64,000 nucleotides of DNA from Rufibacter sp. LB8 (GCF_014876185.1 NZ_JADALJ010000001.1:1903501-1967500), one strand, 5' to 3'; shown: positions 26,994-34,531, numbered from the stretch's first letter. Notes: generated by a model not told the origin, from the letters alone. A program made the numbers and translations.

Positions 26994-27320
26994 ATGATTA
27001 CCGTTTCTGATAAAGCAAAAGAGAAAGTAGAAAAGCTGAAGAAGGATTCTAACATAGATGACAGCTTCCGGTTGAGAGCCTCGGTGGCCGGTGGCGGATG
27101 CTCCGGTCTGTCTTACCAGCTTGACTTTGACGACGAAGTAAAGCCCATGGACCAGGAGTTTGAAGACAAAGGCGTGAAGGTAGTGGTTGACATGAAAAGC
27201 TTCCTTTACCTGGCAGGCACCGAGTTGGATTTCTCTGACGGCCTCAACGGCAAAGGCTTCTATTTCAATAACCCCAACGCCAGCCGTACCTGCGGCTGCG
27301 GCGACAGTTTCTCTGTGTAA
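26994..27320 (+). CDS. iscA: A-type Fe-S carrier protein (IscA/HesB family)
   Basis: 108 residues. The three conserved cysteines are C36 in GGGCSGLSY and C100 and C102 in the C-terminal TCGCGDSF. A-type carriers receive clusters from IscU and deliver them to target enzymes. Last gene of the isc operon; an intrinsic terminator follows. Confidence 0.96.
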   Translation: MITVSDKAKEKVEKLKKDSNIDDSFRLRASVAGGGCSGLSYQLDFDDEVKPMDQEFEDKGVKVVVDMKSFLYLAGTELDFSDGLNGKGFYFNNPNASRTCGCGDSFSV

Positions 27321-27341
27321 CTCTTATCACTTACACTTCAT

Positions 27342-27375
27342 AAAAAAAAGGCACCGCAAGCGGCGCCTTTTTTTT
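27342..27375. terminator. Terminator after iscA, usable from both strands
   Basis: GGCACCGC pairs with GCGGCGCC (one mismatch) around AA, with eight A before and nine T after. Confidence 0.85.
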
Positions 27376-27389
27376 ATGTGTATGATTTT

Positions 27390-27429
27390 CTGTTTTTGGC
27401 CTCGTTTCCAGAAATGAGGCCGAAAACGG
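27390..27429. repeat. 40-bp intergenic palindrome, copy 12 (covarying)
   Basis: CTGTTTTTGGCCTCGTTTC with GAAATGAGGCCGAAAACGG; 5 bp past the pseudouridine synthase stop. Confidence 0.9.
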
Positions 27430-27434
27430 AATTC

Positions 27435-28040
27435 TTACCTTTTCCGGAAGGGCGGCTGATATGGGGCTTTGGGCTTGGCGAATAGGTGCAGTTGTTTCAC
27501 TTCCTCTTCGGTTAAAGTTCTGTATTCCCCGGGCTGCAACTCCCCTAGTGTCAGCTTGCCGATGGCCACGCGCACCAAGCGCAGCGTTGGAAATCCTACG
27601 GCCGCCGTCATTTTGCGCACCTGTCGGTTCATGCCCTGGCTTATCTTTATTTCTACCCAGGTGGTGGGAATGTTCGCCCGGAACCTGATGGGTTTTGACC
27701 GTTCCCAGAGTTCCACGTCTTCCAGCAGCCGCGCTTTGGCCGGAGCCGTTTTCTTGCCTTGAATGGTGACGCCGCTCCGCAGATGTTCCAGTGCCTCTTC
27801 CGTAGGAATTCCTTCTACCTGTACCCAATAGGTTTTCTCCACCTTGAACTTAGGGTCTGAGAGCCGATGCTGCAATTGCTTGTTGTCGGTGAGTAAGACC
27901 AGGCCTTCAGAGTCATAGTCCAGCCTACCTACGGGGTACACGTTGGGTACCGGCACGTAGTCTTTCAGGGTTTGCCTACCCGTTTCATCTGTGAACTGGG
28001 TAAGTACCTCAAAGGGCTTGTTAAGGAGAAGATAGCGCAA
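27435..28040 (-). CDS. 23S rRNA pseudouridine synthase, RluE/RsuA family
   Basis: 201 residues. The catalytic motif GRLDYDSEGLVLL places the nucleophilic Asp at residue 41. KTYWVQVEG and GMNRQVRKM match the RsuA/RluB/E/F family; there is no S4 domain, as in RluE. It isomerises a specific uridine in 23S rRNA; which one cannot be read from sequence. The C-terminus is basic (PPFRKR). Confidence 0.92.
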   Translation of the reverse strand: MRYLLLNKPFEVLTQFTDETGRQTLKDYVPVPNVYPVGRLDYDSEGLVLLTDNKQLQHRLSDPKFKVEKTYWVQVEGIPTEEALEHLRSGVTIQGKKTAPAKARLLEDVELWERSKPIRFRANIPTTWVEIKISQGMNRQVRKMTAAVGFPTLRLVRVAIGKLTLGELQPGEYRTLTEEEVKQLHLFAKPKAPYQPPFRKR

Positions 28041-28072
28041 GGAAAAAGGAAATAAGTGAAGAACTGAAAAAT

Positions 28073-28112
28073 CGTTTTAACGCCCATTTACAAAACAGAG
28101 CCCGAAAACAGG
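28073..28112. repeat. 40-bp intergenic palindrome, copy 13 (degenerate)
   Basis: CGTTTTaacGCcCATTTaC and aAcaGAGCCcGAAAACaGG; recognisable but many pairs are broken. It lies between the DUF2007 gene and the pseudouridine synthase. Confidence 0.65.
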
Positions 28113-28128
28113 CGGTTGGCGGGAAGGC

Positions 28129-28560
28129 TTACGCTCTCCTGAATTTCTTTCCGCAGTTATTGCATTGGTATTGGTCTTTGGACAGCAGCGGCAGCGTAAA
28201 AGTGAGGAAGGCGATGGCAAACCCAAAAAACGATTTCAGTTTATTGCCAGATTCATAGACATAGGTAAGCTTGAAGGAGCCGCAGCGAGGACATTGTACG
28301 GCGGTTTCCTGTTCACCGATATAGGGCTGGTCTGTGACGTAATTCAGAATGGAAACGGCTTTGTCCGCGTCGCTGGCCAGGGTTTTGAGTTTTATGCCGC
28401 CCATGAGGTTGCTGAACAATGGGTTGATGGACACTATGTTTTCGTCAAACAGAAACACCATAATGCCCTCGCTCTCCAGTTTGTTTTTGGCCATGTGCGC
28501 GTCTATGGGCGTGTTGTACCGGCAAATGGTGACTAATTGGTCTTTCTCTTCTGTAGACAT
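28129..28560 (-). CDS. DUF2007 (putative signal-transducing) protein with zinc ribbon and membrane segment
   Basis: 143 residues. The N-terminal DUF2007 domain (about 8-75; TICRYNTPIDAHMAKNKLESEGI) is followed by a split zinc ribbon: CPRC (about 90-93) and CNNC (about 133-136), with a hydrophobic helix (FFGFAIAFLTFTLPLL) between the two halves. A zinc ribbon interrupted by a membrane-spanning segment is odd; the helix may be a hairpin that keeps both halves on the same side. Function unknown. Confidence 0.82.
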   Translation of the reverse strand: MSTEEKDQLVTICRYNTPIDAHMAKNKLESEGIMVFLFDENIVSINPLFSNLMGGIKLKTLASDADKAVSILNYVTDQPYIGEQETAVQCPRCGSFKLTYVYESGNKLKSFFGFAIAFLTFTLPLLSKDQYQCNNCGKKFRRA

Positions 28561-28609
28561 GGGCAGGGCGTTGGGCCTGTGAATGTAAGAAAAACTTCTG
28601 GCGGAAAAT

Positions 28610-28649
28610 CTGTTTTAGGGCTCATTTCCCAAAACGAGCCCCAAAACGG
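28610..28649. repeat. 40-bp intergenic palindrome, copy 14
   Basis: CTGTTTTaGGGCTCATTTC and AAAACGAGCCCCAAAACGG, downstream of the vWA gene. Confidence 0.87.
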
Positions 28650-28742
28650 AAAGTAGAACCGGGCAAGAAGTTGGCAGAAAGAAGACTTGCCTTAGAGTAG
28701 TTTTAAGCCGATTCTCTTTCCATGCTACTAAAAGCACCTACT

Positions 28743-30827
28743 TTATAAACTTCCGTAATACCGCCGAAGGGCCCACTCTGCGCAGGCCAGCACCAGGAGC
28801 AGAATGTAATACCAGGATTGCTCTAGCAGGTTTTTCTCTTCTTCCTTGCTGCGCAAAATGGTTTTGAAATTGGCGGCCAGCAGGTCTTGCTCCAGTTGGG
28901 CCAGTTGCGTGGGGTAATACAGCCGGGTTTCTGAGCGCTGGGCCAGTTGGTTCAATAGTTCATGGTCTGCCACGGCTTGCAGGGCTTCCAGGTTCTGCTC
29001 CACTACCAAAAACTCGCCGGTGTCTGTGTGGGTCTGCCCGTCTGCCTGGGTGGTGGCGCTGTAACGGTACACGCCGCCGGGCAGGGCGCCTAGTTTCAGG
29101 CCTTCGCCGCCTTGTTCATGTTTAAACCGGTGACGCGTCTGCTGGCCGCCTTCCCGGGTGAGGGTGAGCGAAACCGTCTGCCCGAACACTTCTTCCTGCA
29201 CGGCATTATAGACATCGGCTTGTAAAATCACTTCCTCAGACACGTTGAATTCATCTTTCACGGGGTACACGTGCAGGCGTTTCTGGTCGCGGCGGTTGGC
29301 CAGCAGTTGCACCATGTGCGTCATGAGGTCATCATAAATCTGGGCCTCGCCGTGGTCTGCCGCTTCTGAGAGTCGCCATTGCCAGCTTCCGTCGGTTAAC
29401 AGAACGGCCGTTGGCGCGGGCGCCGATGCCTTGTACACCAGCAAAGGCTTTGTGGACTGCACATTGCCCACCTGCTGGTACAATATTATTTCCGTGGAGC
29501 CGCCCAAAGCCCAATCCCCGAAGGTGACGGCGGCCGGCGGCCAGGTTCTGATGCGCCCTTTGGCAATGGGCTCGGTGGCGAAGCGTTGGAATTTTGCGTT
29601 CAACAGCGGCTGCACTTCGTCAAATTGAATAGACGGCCTGGGCAAAGTGATGCCCGCTTGCAGGTTGTTGAACGCGTTGAAATCGGTCTGGGAACCCAAA
29701 ATGTAGAAGCTGGGGACGTTGGCGGTGCGCAGGCGCTGGAGCCAGTTGGTGCCCATGCCGTTGCTGTTGGGAATCTGGTGCAGGATGGCGGCATCATACG
29801 GGGACTGGAACTTAGGATTTTGGAACGGCCCCAGCACTACCTCCACGTTTAGCAGCGGGTTGGTGATCAAGGCGCTCCTAATGGCTTTCACATCTGGGTG
29901 CGGGGCGGCGGCGGCCAGCAGAATGTTCAGTTTGCCTTTCACCACATCTAAGTACGCGTGGCGCTGGTTGTTGAGCTTTGTAAATTCTGCATCTGGGCCT
30001 TGCACCAGCACTTCATAATGCTTCTTGCCCGGCTGCGCGGCCGTGACCTGAAAAGACACCGGCACGTCGGTGCTGCGCGGAAGCGTGACGTTCTGGCGCT
30101 GTACCGTCTTGCCACCTTCCTGCAAGAGCACGGTCACCGTGGTGCCGGCAAAACCCGTGTGCCGCAAACGCGCCTGCACCGGGAACGAGGTGCCACTGTA
30201 ATTGACTTTGTTGTAGGCCAGTTCCTCCAGCACCACATCTGGCTTGGGAATGCTATCGCCTAAGGCCACGGGGTACACGTTGGCCGCGTAATTCTGAAAG
30301 GTGGGCGTTGGCCCCTGGTTGTGGATACCGTCTGAGATAAGCACCAGCGCCGCCAGGTTTTCTTTCTGGTATTTCCGGCGGCCGGTCTCCAGCAGGGCGT
30401 GCAGGTTGGTGACCGGCGCGGCAAAGGGTATCTCGGCAAAGTTGGTCACCGCTGAATCAGCAGAATTGATTTCATACTCCACCCGAAGGCCTTTGGCACG
30501 CAACCGTTCGGCCAGGCCGTCCAGGGCTTGGAGCGCGCTGTTCAACTGGTCCTTAGGGGTAAACAATGCCACCGATTCTGAATTGTCCAGGGCCAGCACC
30601 ACGGTGGGTTTTAGCTCCTCCTGCTTGATTCTGCGCGTGTACGGCTCCAGCAATAGAAAGCAGACCAGCGTGACCAGCACGGCCCGCAAGGTGGCCAGAA
30701 ACCAGCGCAACCCCGTGGGCCAGGGCCCGCTCTTGCGGTACAACAACCATGAAATGCCAATGCCCGCCGCCAGACACAGCAACAGGTACCAGGGCGAGTA
30801 AACCGTATGGATTTGGAAAGATTGCAC
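28743..30827 (-). CDS. Membrane-anchored vWA-domain protein (BatA/B-like architecture)
   Basis: 694 residues. Two N-terminal membrane helices (about 12-30 and 41-62), a von Willebrand A-like domain with metal-site motif DNSES (81-85) and LISDGIHNQG, a long beta-rich extracytoplasmic part, and a C-terminal membrane helix (SWYYILLLVLACAEWAL). The plan resembles the aerotolerance Bat proteins and similar Bacteroidota membrane proteins that assemble surface or stress complexes. No MoxR ATPase or bat gene is adjacent, so it may be a stand-alone homologue. Confidence 0.82.
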   Translation of the reverse strand: MQSFQIHTVYSPWYLLLCLAAGIGISWLLYRKSGPWPTGLRWFLATLRAVLVTLVCFLLLEPYTRRIKQEELKPTVVLALDNSESVALFTPKDQLNSALQALDGLAERLRAKGLRVEYEINSADSAVTNFAEIPFAAPVTNLHALLETGRRKYQKENLAALVLISDGIHNQGPTPTFQNYAANVYPVALGDSIPKPDVVLEELAYNKVNYSGTSFPVQARLRHTGFAGTTVTVLLQEGGKTVQRQNVTLPRSTDVPVSFQVTAAQPGKKHYEVLVQGPDAEFTKLNNQRHAYLDVVKGKLNILLAAAAPHPDVKAIRSALITNPLLNVEVVLGPFQNPKFQSPYDAAILHQIPNSNGMGTNWLQRLRTANVPSFYILGSQTDFNAFNNLQAGITLPRPSIQFDEVQPLLNAKFQRFATEPIAKGRIRTWPPAAVTFGDWALGGSTEIILYQQVGNVQSTKPLLVYKASAPAPTAVLLTDGSWQWRLSEAADHGEAQIYDDLMTHMVQLLANRRDQKRLHVYPVKDEFNVSEEVILQADVYNAVQEEVFGQTVSLTLTREGGQQTRHRFKHEQGGEGLKLGALPGGVYRYSATTQADGQTHTDTGEFLVVEQNLEALQAVADHELLNQLAQRSETRLYYPTQLAQLEQDLLAANFKTILRSKEEEKNLLEQSWYYILLLVLACAEWALRRYYGSL

Positions 30828-30929
30828 GAAACGTTAGTCAGTCACCAGATGAATCAGCAAGATAACGCAAGTCCCAGACTTGGCATAGCCTTTCTTTCTA
30901 ACTGCCAGATTTGACGGGTTATTGTGGGA

Positions 30930-30962
30930 GGGCGTTTTGGGGCTCTGGTTTGGAAAGGAGGG
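30930..30962. repeat. Decayed half copy of the 40-bp palindrome
   Basis: GGCGTTTTGGGGCTCtggTTTGGAAA is recognisable, but the right arm is lost (aggagggtgaaag). It marks the left edge of the AT-rich accessory block. Confidence 0.5.
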
Positions 30963-31014
30963 TGAAAGTAGAAGATATAATATGAAAACTATATAGTATA
31001 TTCGTTAGTCCGAT

Positions 31015-31050
31015 TACGTTTATACACCCAATGGTGGTTGTATAAACGTA
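31015..31050. repeat. attC-like hairpin at the left edge of the accessory block
   Basis: TACGTTTATACA (31015-31026) pairs perfectly with TGTATAAACGTA (31039-31050) around a CC...GG loop. CGTTAGTCCG precedes it and GTTATGTGCAACC follows. The TTTATAC/GTATAAA stem is shared with the attC-like elements further right. The rest of the 30828-31118 gap shows nothing else. Confidence 0.55.
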
Positions 31051-31118
31051 GTAGGTGCAGTTATACTGTAGTTATGTGCAACCCTAAAATATAATAGTGC
31101 AAGATTAAACATGTAATT

Positions 31119-31844
31119 ATGAACAGAAAAGACTTTCTAAAATCAGGACTTATACTTGGCGGAGCTTCTATCATTCCAACAACATCTGCATTTGCTCAAA
31201 ACCTAACGGTCAATACTATTGACAAGTTAGTGGACAAGGACGGAAATTTCATTCATCAGGCTTTGCCCTATGCGAAAAGTCATCTAGAGCCATACATGGA
31301 CGAAGAAACCTTGCATCTACATTACACCTTCCATCACGGCGGAGCTGTAAAAGGTGCGAACAAAGACCAGCAGATGATACGGAAAGCTTTGGACGAGGAC
31401 AATCTTGAAACCGTTGACTTCTGGACAAAGAAACTGGCTTTCCATCTCTCCTCCCATATCCTTCACTCTATATTCTGGACAAACTTGACCAATAAGAAGT
31501 CCGACCCGAAAGGCGACTTACTAAAACGCATCGATAAAGATTTCGGCAGTTACGATAAATTGAAGATGTATCTGGCAAAAACATCCAAGGACGTGGACGG
31601 CAATGGGTGGGGCATTCTGGGCTACCAGCCTTATACGGACAAATTAACAATCCTTCAATGCGAAAATCACGAGAAATTAACCCAATGGGGTGTCATTCCC
31701 TTGCTGGTGATTGATGTTTGGGAGCATTCCTATTATCTGAAATACAAAAACAAAAGGGCCGATTTTGTAGACAATCTGTTTAACATCATCAATTGGGACA
31801 ATGCCGCGCAGCGCCTTGACAATGCCTTAAAGCTTACAAAATAA
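31119..31844 (+). CDS. Exported iron/manganese superoxide dismutase
   Basis: 241-residue SOD. The N-terminus (MNRKDFLKSGLILGGASIIP...AFAQ) is an export signal of the lone-RK, twin-arginine-like or Sec type, so the enzyme removes superoxide outside the cytosol. Metal ligands expected from the family are H68, H116 (SHILHSIFW), D199 and H203 (IDVWEHSYY). Gly/Asp residues that could help decide iron versus manganese are not decisive here. Base composition is visibly AT-richer than flanking genes. It is the first gene of the cassette-like block and is followed 9 bp later by a frameshifted gene. Confidence 0.92.
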   Translation: MNRKDFLKSGLILGGASIIPTTSAFAQNLTVNTIDKLVDKDGNFIHQALPYAKSHLEPYMDEETLHLHYTFHHGGAVKGANKDQQMIRKALDEDNLETVDFWTKKLAFHLSSHILHSIFWTNLTNKKSDPKGDLLKRIDKDFGSYDKLKMYLAKTSKDVDGNGWGILGYQPYTDKLTILQCENHEKLTQWGVIPLLVIDVWEHSYYLKYKNKRADFVDNLFNIINWDNAAQRLDNALKLTK

Positions 31845-31853
31845 AAATATAAG

Positions 31854-32247
31854 ATGATTTTAAGGAGAACGGTAATTTTTAGCTTAACATTTTTTATCTC
31901 AACTTTAACTTTTGCCCAAGAAATTAAAAGCGAATCAAATCCAAAATGGGATTTTGGCTTAGAAGGTATGCTTGGCATTACAGCTGGTAAGAACTTCTAC
32001 GCTTTATAATGTTGGCGGGCCAAGCCTTATGTTAAGACTAAATGATGATTGGAAAGTAGGCGTTGGTGCTTTACCGTCATTTTACATCAAGGAAGGAAAG
32101 ACGGGTGCTAAACTTGGGGTTTCCCCACGAATTGACTTTAAGAACGTTGCTTTGATTGCGCCATTTTTCCATTTTGAAGGTGCAGACAAATGGGTATGGT
32201 CAATAGGATTGGGATATAAATTTCATAAAACAAAGCAGAATAAATAA
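31854..32247 (+). pseudogene. Frameshifted small exported protein
   Basis: The ATG at 31854 opens MILRRTVIFSLTFFISTLTF with a signal peptide ending FAQ, but meets TAA at 32007. Removing one T at 32007 (gctttaTaat) restores a continuous frame to the stop at 32247, giving about 130 residues: GKNFYALNVGGPSLMLRL, KVGVGALPSFYIKEGKTGAKLGVSP, and a C-terminus WSIGLGYKF typical of an outer-membrane-type strand. It is probably an envelope protein whose frame is broken by a single base, or a sequencing error in a T-run. Function unknown. Confidence 0.75.
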
Positions 32248-32253
32248 AGGGCA

Positions 32254-32327
32254 GGCACATAACATTGTATAAAAATCATGCTACGGCCGACGGCCTAGCA
32301 CGTTTTTTATACGAGACCGTTAGGCAC
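32254..32327. repeat. attC-like element A
   Basis: 74 bp between GGCACATAAC and GTTAGGCAC. The stem GTATAAAAA/TTTTTATAC encloses TGCTA...TAGCA and a tip GGCCGACGGCC. It starts 6 bp after the stop of the preceding frame; the next gene starts about 50 bp after its GTTAGGC end. This is the spacing of integron cassette attC sites. Confidence 0.65.
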
Positions 32328-32376
32328 ATTTAAAATATTCTCAACTTTTGCCTGTTAAATTTTGTATATTCGGTAT

Positions 32377-32589
32377 ATGGGAACGACAGAGATAATTAAA
32401 GAAATAAAAAGGCTACCAATAGGCAAAAGGCTAAAGATTGTGGAGCAGACGCTAAAGTCTATTCGGGAATCGGAAAACAAAAAGCAACTTGAAAAGGCTG
32501 CAGACGCCTTGTGTGTAGACTATTCAACCGACAAGGACTTGACGGCTTTTATTGGGCTGGACTTCGAGAATTTCTATGAAGCAAGGTGA
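32377..32589 (+). CDS. Antitoxin-like small protein of a PemK/MazF-type pair
   Basis: 70 residues from the ATG at 32377 (MGTTEIIKEIKRLPIGKRLKIVEQTLKSIRE...). It is helical and charged with an IEQTLKSIRE-like N-terminal helix often seen in short Bacteroidota addiction antitoxins. Its end overlaps the toxin start by 14 bp, indicating translational coupling. The antitoxin role is inferred from the partner. Confidence 0.75.
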   Translation: MGTTEIIKEIKRLPIGKRLKIVEQTLKSIRESENKKQLEKAADALCVDYSTDKDLTAFIGLDFENFYEAR

Positions 32590-32920
32590 AGTATGGCTGA
32601 TTAACCTAGACCCGACTGTTGGTTCTGAGATTAAAAAGACTAGACCGGCTATAATAGTTAATGACAATACGCTTGGTAAGCTGCCCCTAAAAATCATTGT
32701 ACCGTTGACGGATTGGAAAGACCGATACGATATAGCTCCTTGGATGGTGAAAATAATACTAGGAAAAAATAATAACCTCTCAAAACCATCTGCAACGGAC
32801 TGTTTTCAAGTGCGCTCACTTTCTGAACTTCGGTTTACAAAAAAGCTGGGAAGAATAACATCTGAGCAGCTAGAAGAAATCAAGTCTGGGCTTGCTAAAG
32901 TGTTCTCCATAGAAGAATAA
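32576..32920 (+). CDS. PemK/MazF-family toxin (endoribonuclease)
   Basis: 114 residues from the ATG at 32576. Family motifs are clear: MKQGEVWLINLDPTVGSEIKKTRPAIIV compares with the MazF beta-barrel start, then KIIVPLTDW and a conserved-Ser/Thr region (SATDCFQVRSLSELRF). MazF-like toxins cut mRNA at short motifs. The longer frame from 32552 is not needed. The stop is 6 bp before attC-like element B. Confidence 0.92.
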   Translation: MKQGEVWLINLDPTVGSEIKKTRPAIIVNDNTLGKLPLKIIVPLTDWKDRYDIAPWMVKIILGKNNNLSKPSATDCFQVRSLSELRFTKKLGRITSEQLEEIKSGLAKVFSIEE

Positions 32921-32926
32921 AAAAAC

Positions 32927-32999
32927 GTGCCTAACAGTGCGTAAAAGTCATACATCGGCCGACGGCCTTGCACGTTATTTACATGAGTCCGTTGCTTGC
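32927..32999. repeat. attC-like element B
   Basis: 73 bp between GTGCCTAAC and GTTGCTTGC. Stem GTAAA/TTTAC and tip GGCCGACGGCC, identical tip to element A. Starts 6 bp after the toxin stop. Confidence 0.65.
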
Positions 33000-33070
33000 T
33001 TTTCCAGATGGCAGCAAGGGCGAGTATTTTTTCCTCAAGAAAGGTTCTATATGAGTTTTGTGGCAAAGAA

Positions 33071-33130
33071 AAAGGCCCTAAGCTTTTAGTGAGAAGGTTA
33101 GTACTTTCTTACTAAAAGCTTAGGGCCTTT
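33071..33130. terminator. Long hairpin terminator of the HU-like gene
   Basis: AAAGGCCCTAAGCTTTTAGT (33071-33090) pairs perfectly with 33111-33130; the 20-nt middle adds a few wobble pairs. A-run before and T-run after. It is 36 bp past the minus-strand HU stop. The unusually long 20-bp perfect stem is notable. Confidence 0.85.
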
Positions 33131-33166
33131 TGGGTGAAAGGTCAATACCTTTTGGCCTGGCCCCTT

Positions 33167-33550
33167 TTAAGCACTTTTCACCAGGGTTTGAGGGGCGTTT
33201 TCAACGGCCTGTTTCACCAGTTTGCCCGGCCTGAACAATATTTTTACGTTCTTTATCTGCGCGGCCGTGAACTCCTCCGGCGTCTCAGTCCCCTCGCTGC
33301 TCACCACCGTCCGGAAAGACCCGAAATCGCCCAGCTCCACAATAGCCCCCTCGCCCAGCATCTCGGGCAGCACCGTGAGCAAGCTCTCAATAACGGCTAT
33401 GGTATCTGGCACGCTTACGGTGCTTATCTGGTTAATGCGGTTGGCAATGTCACGAATGGGCACTTTACGGGTAGAGACGCTTTGGGCATACCACTTCTTG
33501 GCGGCCGTAGGCTTGGCTGGGTTGCCGCGCTGTACTAAAGAATATTCCAT
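33167..33550 (-). CDS. HU-related DNA-binding protein (HU_rel family of Bacteroidota)
   Basis: 127 residues from the ATG at 33550 (MEYSLVQRGNPAKPTAAKKWYA). It matches the Bacteroidota HU-like family with its N-terminal VQRGNP...KWYAQSVSTRKVPIRDIANRI, GAIVELGDFGSFR and KILFRPG motifs. These proteins bind and bend DNA. It lies between two cassette-like modules but has the base composition of the core genome, so it is probably resident. Upstream of it, 33551-33900 holds no other gene. Confidence 0.9.
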   Translation of the reverse strand: MEYSLVQRGNPAKPTAAKKWYAQSVSTRKVPIRDIANRINQISTVSVPDTIAVIESLLTVLPEMLGEGAIVELGDFGSFRTVVSSEGTETPEEFTAAQIKNVKILFRPGKLVKQAVENAPQTLVKSA

Positions 33551-33774
33551 AAATTTTAAGGTGAGATGAAACATTGTTTGAACTACGGTTTTGCTTTACT
33601 GCAATGTGCCGCAATTGTTTCATTCTTATGGCATTACCCCCTTTATTCACTTCCTTGTCTCATCATTAAGGAGTAATCTTGACTGGTTCTCCATTTAGAT
33701 AACCAACGGGGCACCGTTAGGCATGCCTCCAGGCTCGGCTTCGTTTTTGTCTTATCAGCAGGCAAGAAATTTTC

Positions 33775-33854
33775 TTATTTTTAAGCAACCGGCCGCTTCT
33801 TGATGTAGCGGTGGTGTGATTCATTTAGTATGTTTATACTAGTCGGTTAGGCAC
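33775..33854. repeat. attC-like right end C before the DUF433 gene
   Basis: GTTTATACTAGTCGGTTAGGCAC at 33832-33854 (given here in parts: GTTTATACTAGTC then GGTTAGGCAC) matches the right ends of elements A and D. A CCGGCCGC segment at 33789-33796 may be the tip. The left end is unclear. Another GTTAGGC is at 33716-33722. The 33551-33900 gap otherwise shows no gene. Confidence 0.5.
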
Positions 33855-33900
33855 CAGCTAAAGAACTACCTTACTTCTGTAAAAAACGTATATTTGACTT

Positions 33901-34143
33901 ATGACTAATATCAGGGACTTCATCAGCATTGACCAAGAAATATTAGGAGGACAGCCTGTTTTCAAAGGGACACGGGTTCCGATAGAATCGCTTTTCCTTC
34001 ATTTAGAAAAAGGAGTTACCCTAGACGGATTTTTAGAAGATTTTCCGACTGTAAGCAAAGAACAGGCGATTAGTGTGCTGGGAATTGCCGAAAAAATAAT
34101 GACTTCTAAAAATATAGAAAAGATATATGAGGCTGCTGCTTGA
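33901..34143 (+). CDS. DUF433 antitoxin-like protein
   Basis: 80 residues. DUF433 hallmark: ILGGQPVFKGTRVPIESL near residues 14-31, a winged-helix-like DNA-binding fold related to VapB antitoxins. Ends 17 bp inside the DUF5615 gene, as usual for such pairs. It probably neutralises the partner and represses the operon. Confidence 0.9.
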   Translation: MTNIRDFISIDQEILGGQPVFKGTRVPIESLFLHLEKGVTLDGFLEDFPTVSKEQAISVLGIAEKIMTSKNIEKIYEAAA

Positions 34144-34450
34144 CGAAAATTTACCTAAGCGGCTTAAACTTGACTTTCCAGAACATGAAATCTATACCGT
34201 CAGCGACAAAGGCTGGAACGGAAAGAAGAATGGGGAACTGATGAAGCTACTTATAGCAGAGAACTTTGATGCTTTGTTCACCTTCGACAAGAATTTACAG
34301 TATCAGCAGAATTTCAAAAAATACTCTGTTCCTGTTTTAGTGCTAAATGCCGCAGACAACACTTATATGACGTTAAGCAAACTCGTTCCTGAAATTAAAG
34401 AAATTCTCAACAGACAACTTATACCAGGACCAACAATTCTGAATGAGTAA
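34127..34450 (+). CDS. DUF5615 PIN-like toxin candidate
   Basis: 107 residues. MRLLLDENLPKRL gives the first PIN-like acidic residues (D6, E7) and FTFDKNLQYQ the later Asp; this matches the DUF5615/Mut7-C-like group that pairs with DUF433. Likely an RNase toxin, not shown experimentally in this organism. The stop is 10 bp before attC-like element D. Confidence 0.88.
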   Translation: MRLLLDENLPKRLKLDFPEHEIYTVSDKGWNGKKNGELMKLLIAENFDALFTFDKNLQYQQNFKKYSVPVLVLNAADNTYMTLSKLVPEIKEILNRQLIPGPTILNE

Positions 34451-34460
34451 AAAATTACTT

Positions 34461-34531
34461 GTGCCAAAACTATATAAACACCATACTTAGGCCAACGGCT
34501 TAGCCCGTTGTTTATACTAACCGTTGGGGGT
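34461..34531. repeat. attC-like element D
   Basis: 71 bp between GTGCCAAAAC and GTTGGGGGT. Stem TATATAAACA/TGTTTATACTA and tip GGCCAACGGCTTAG. It closes the DUF433/DUF5615 module; core genes resume right after. Confidence 0.6.
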
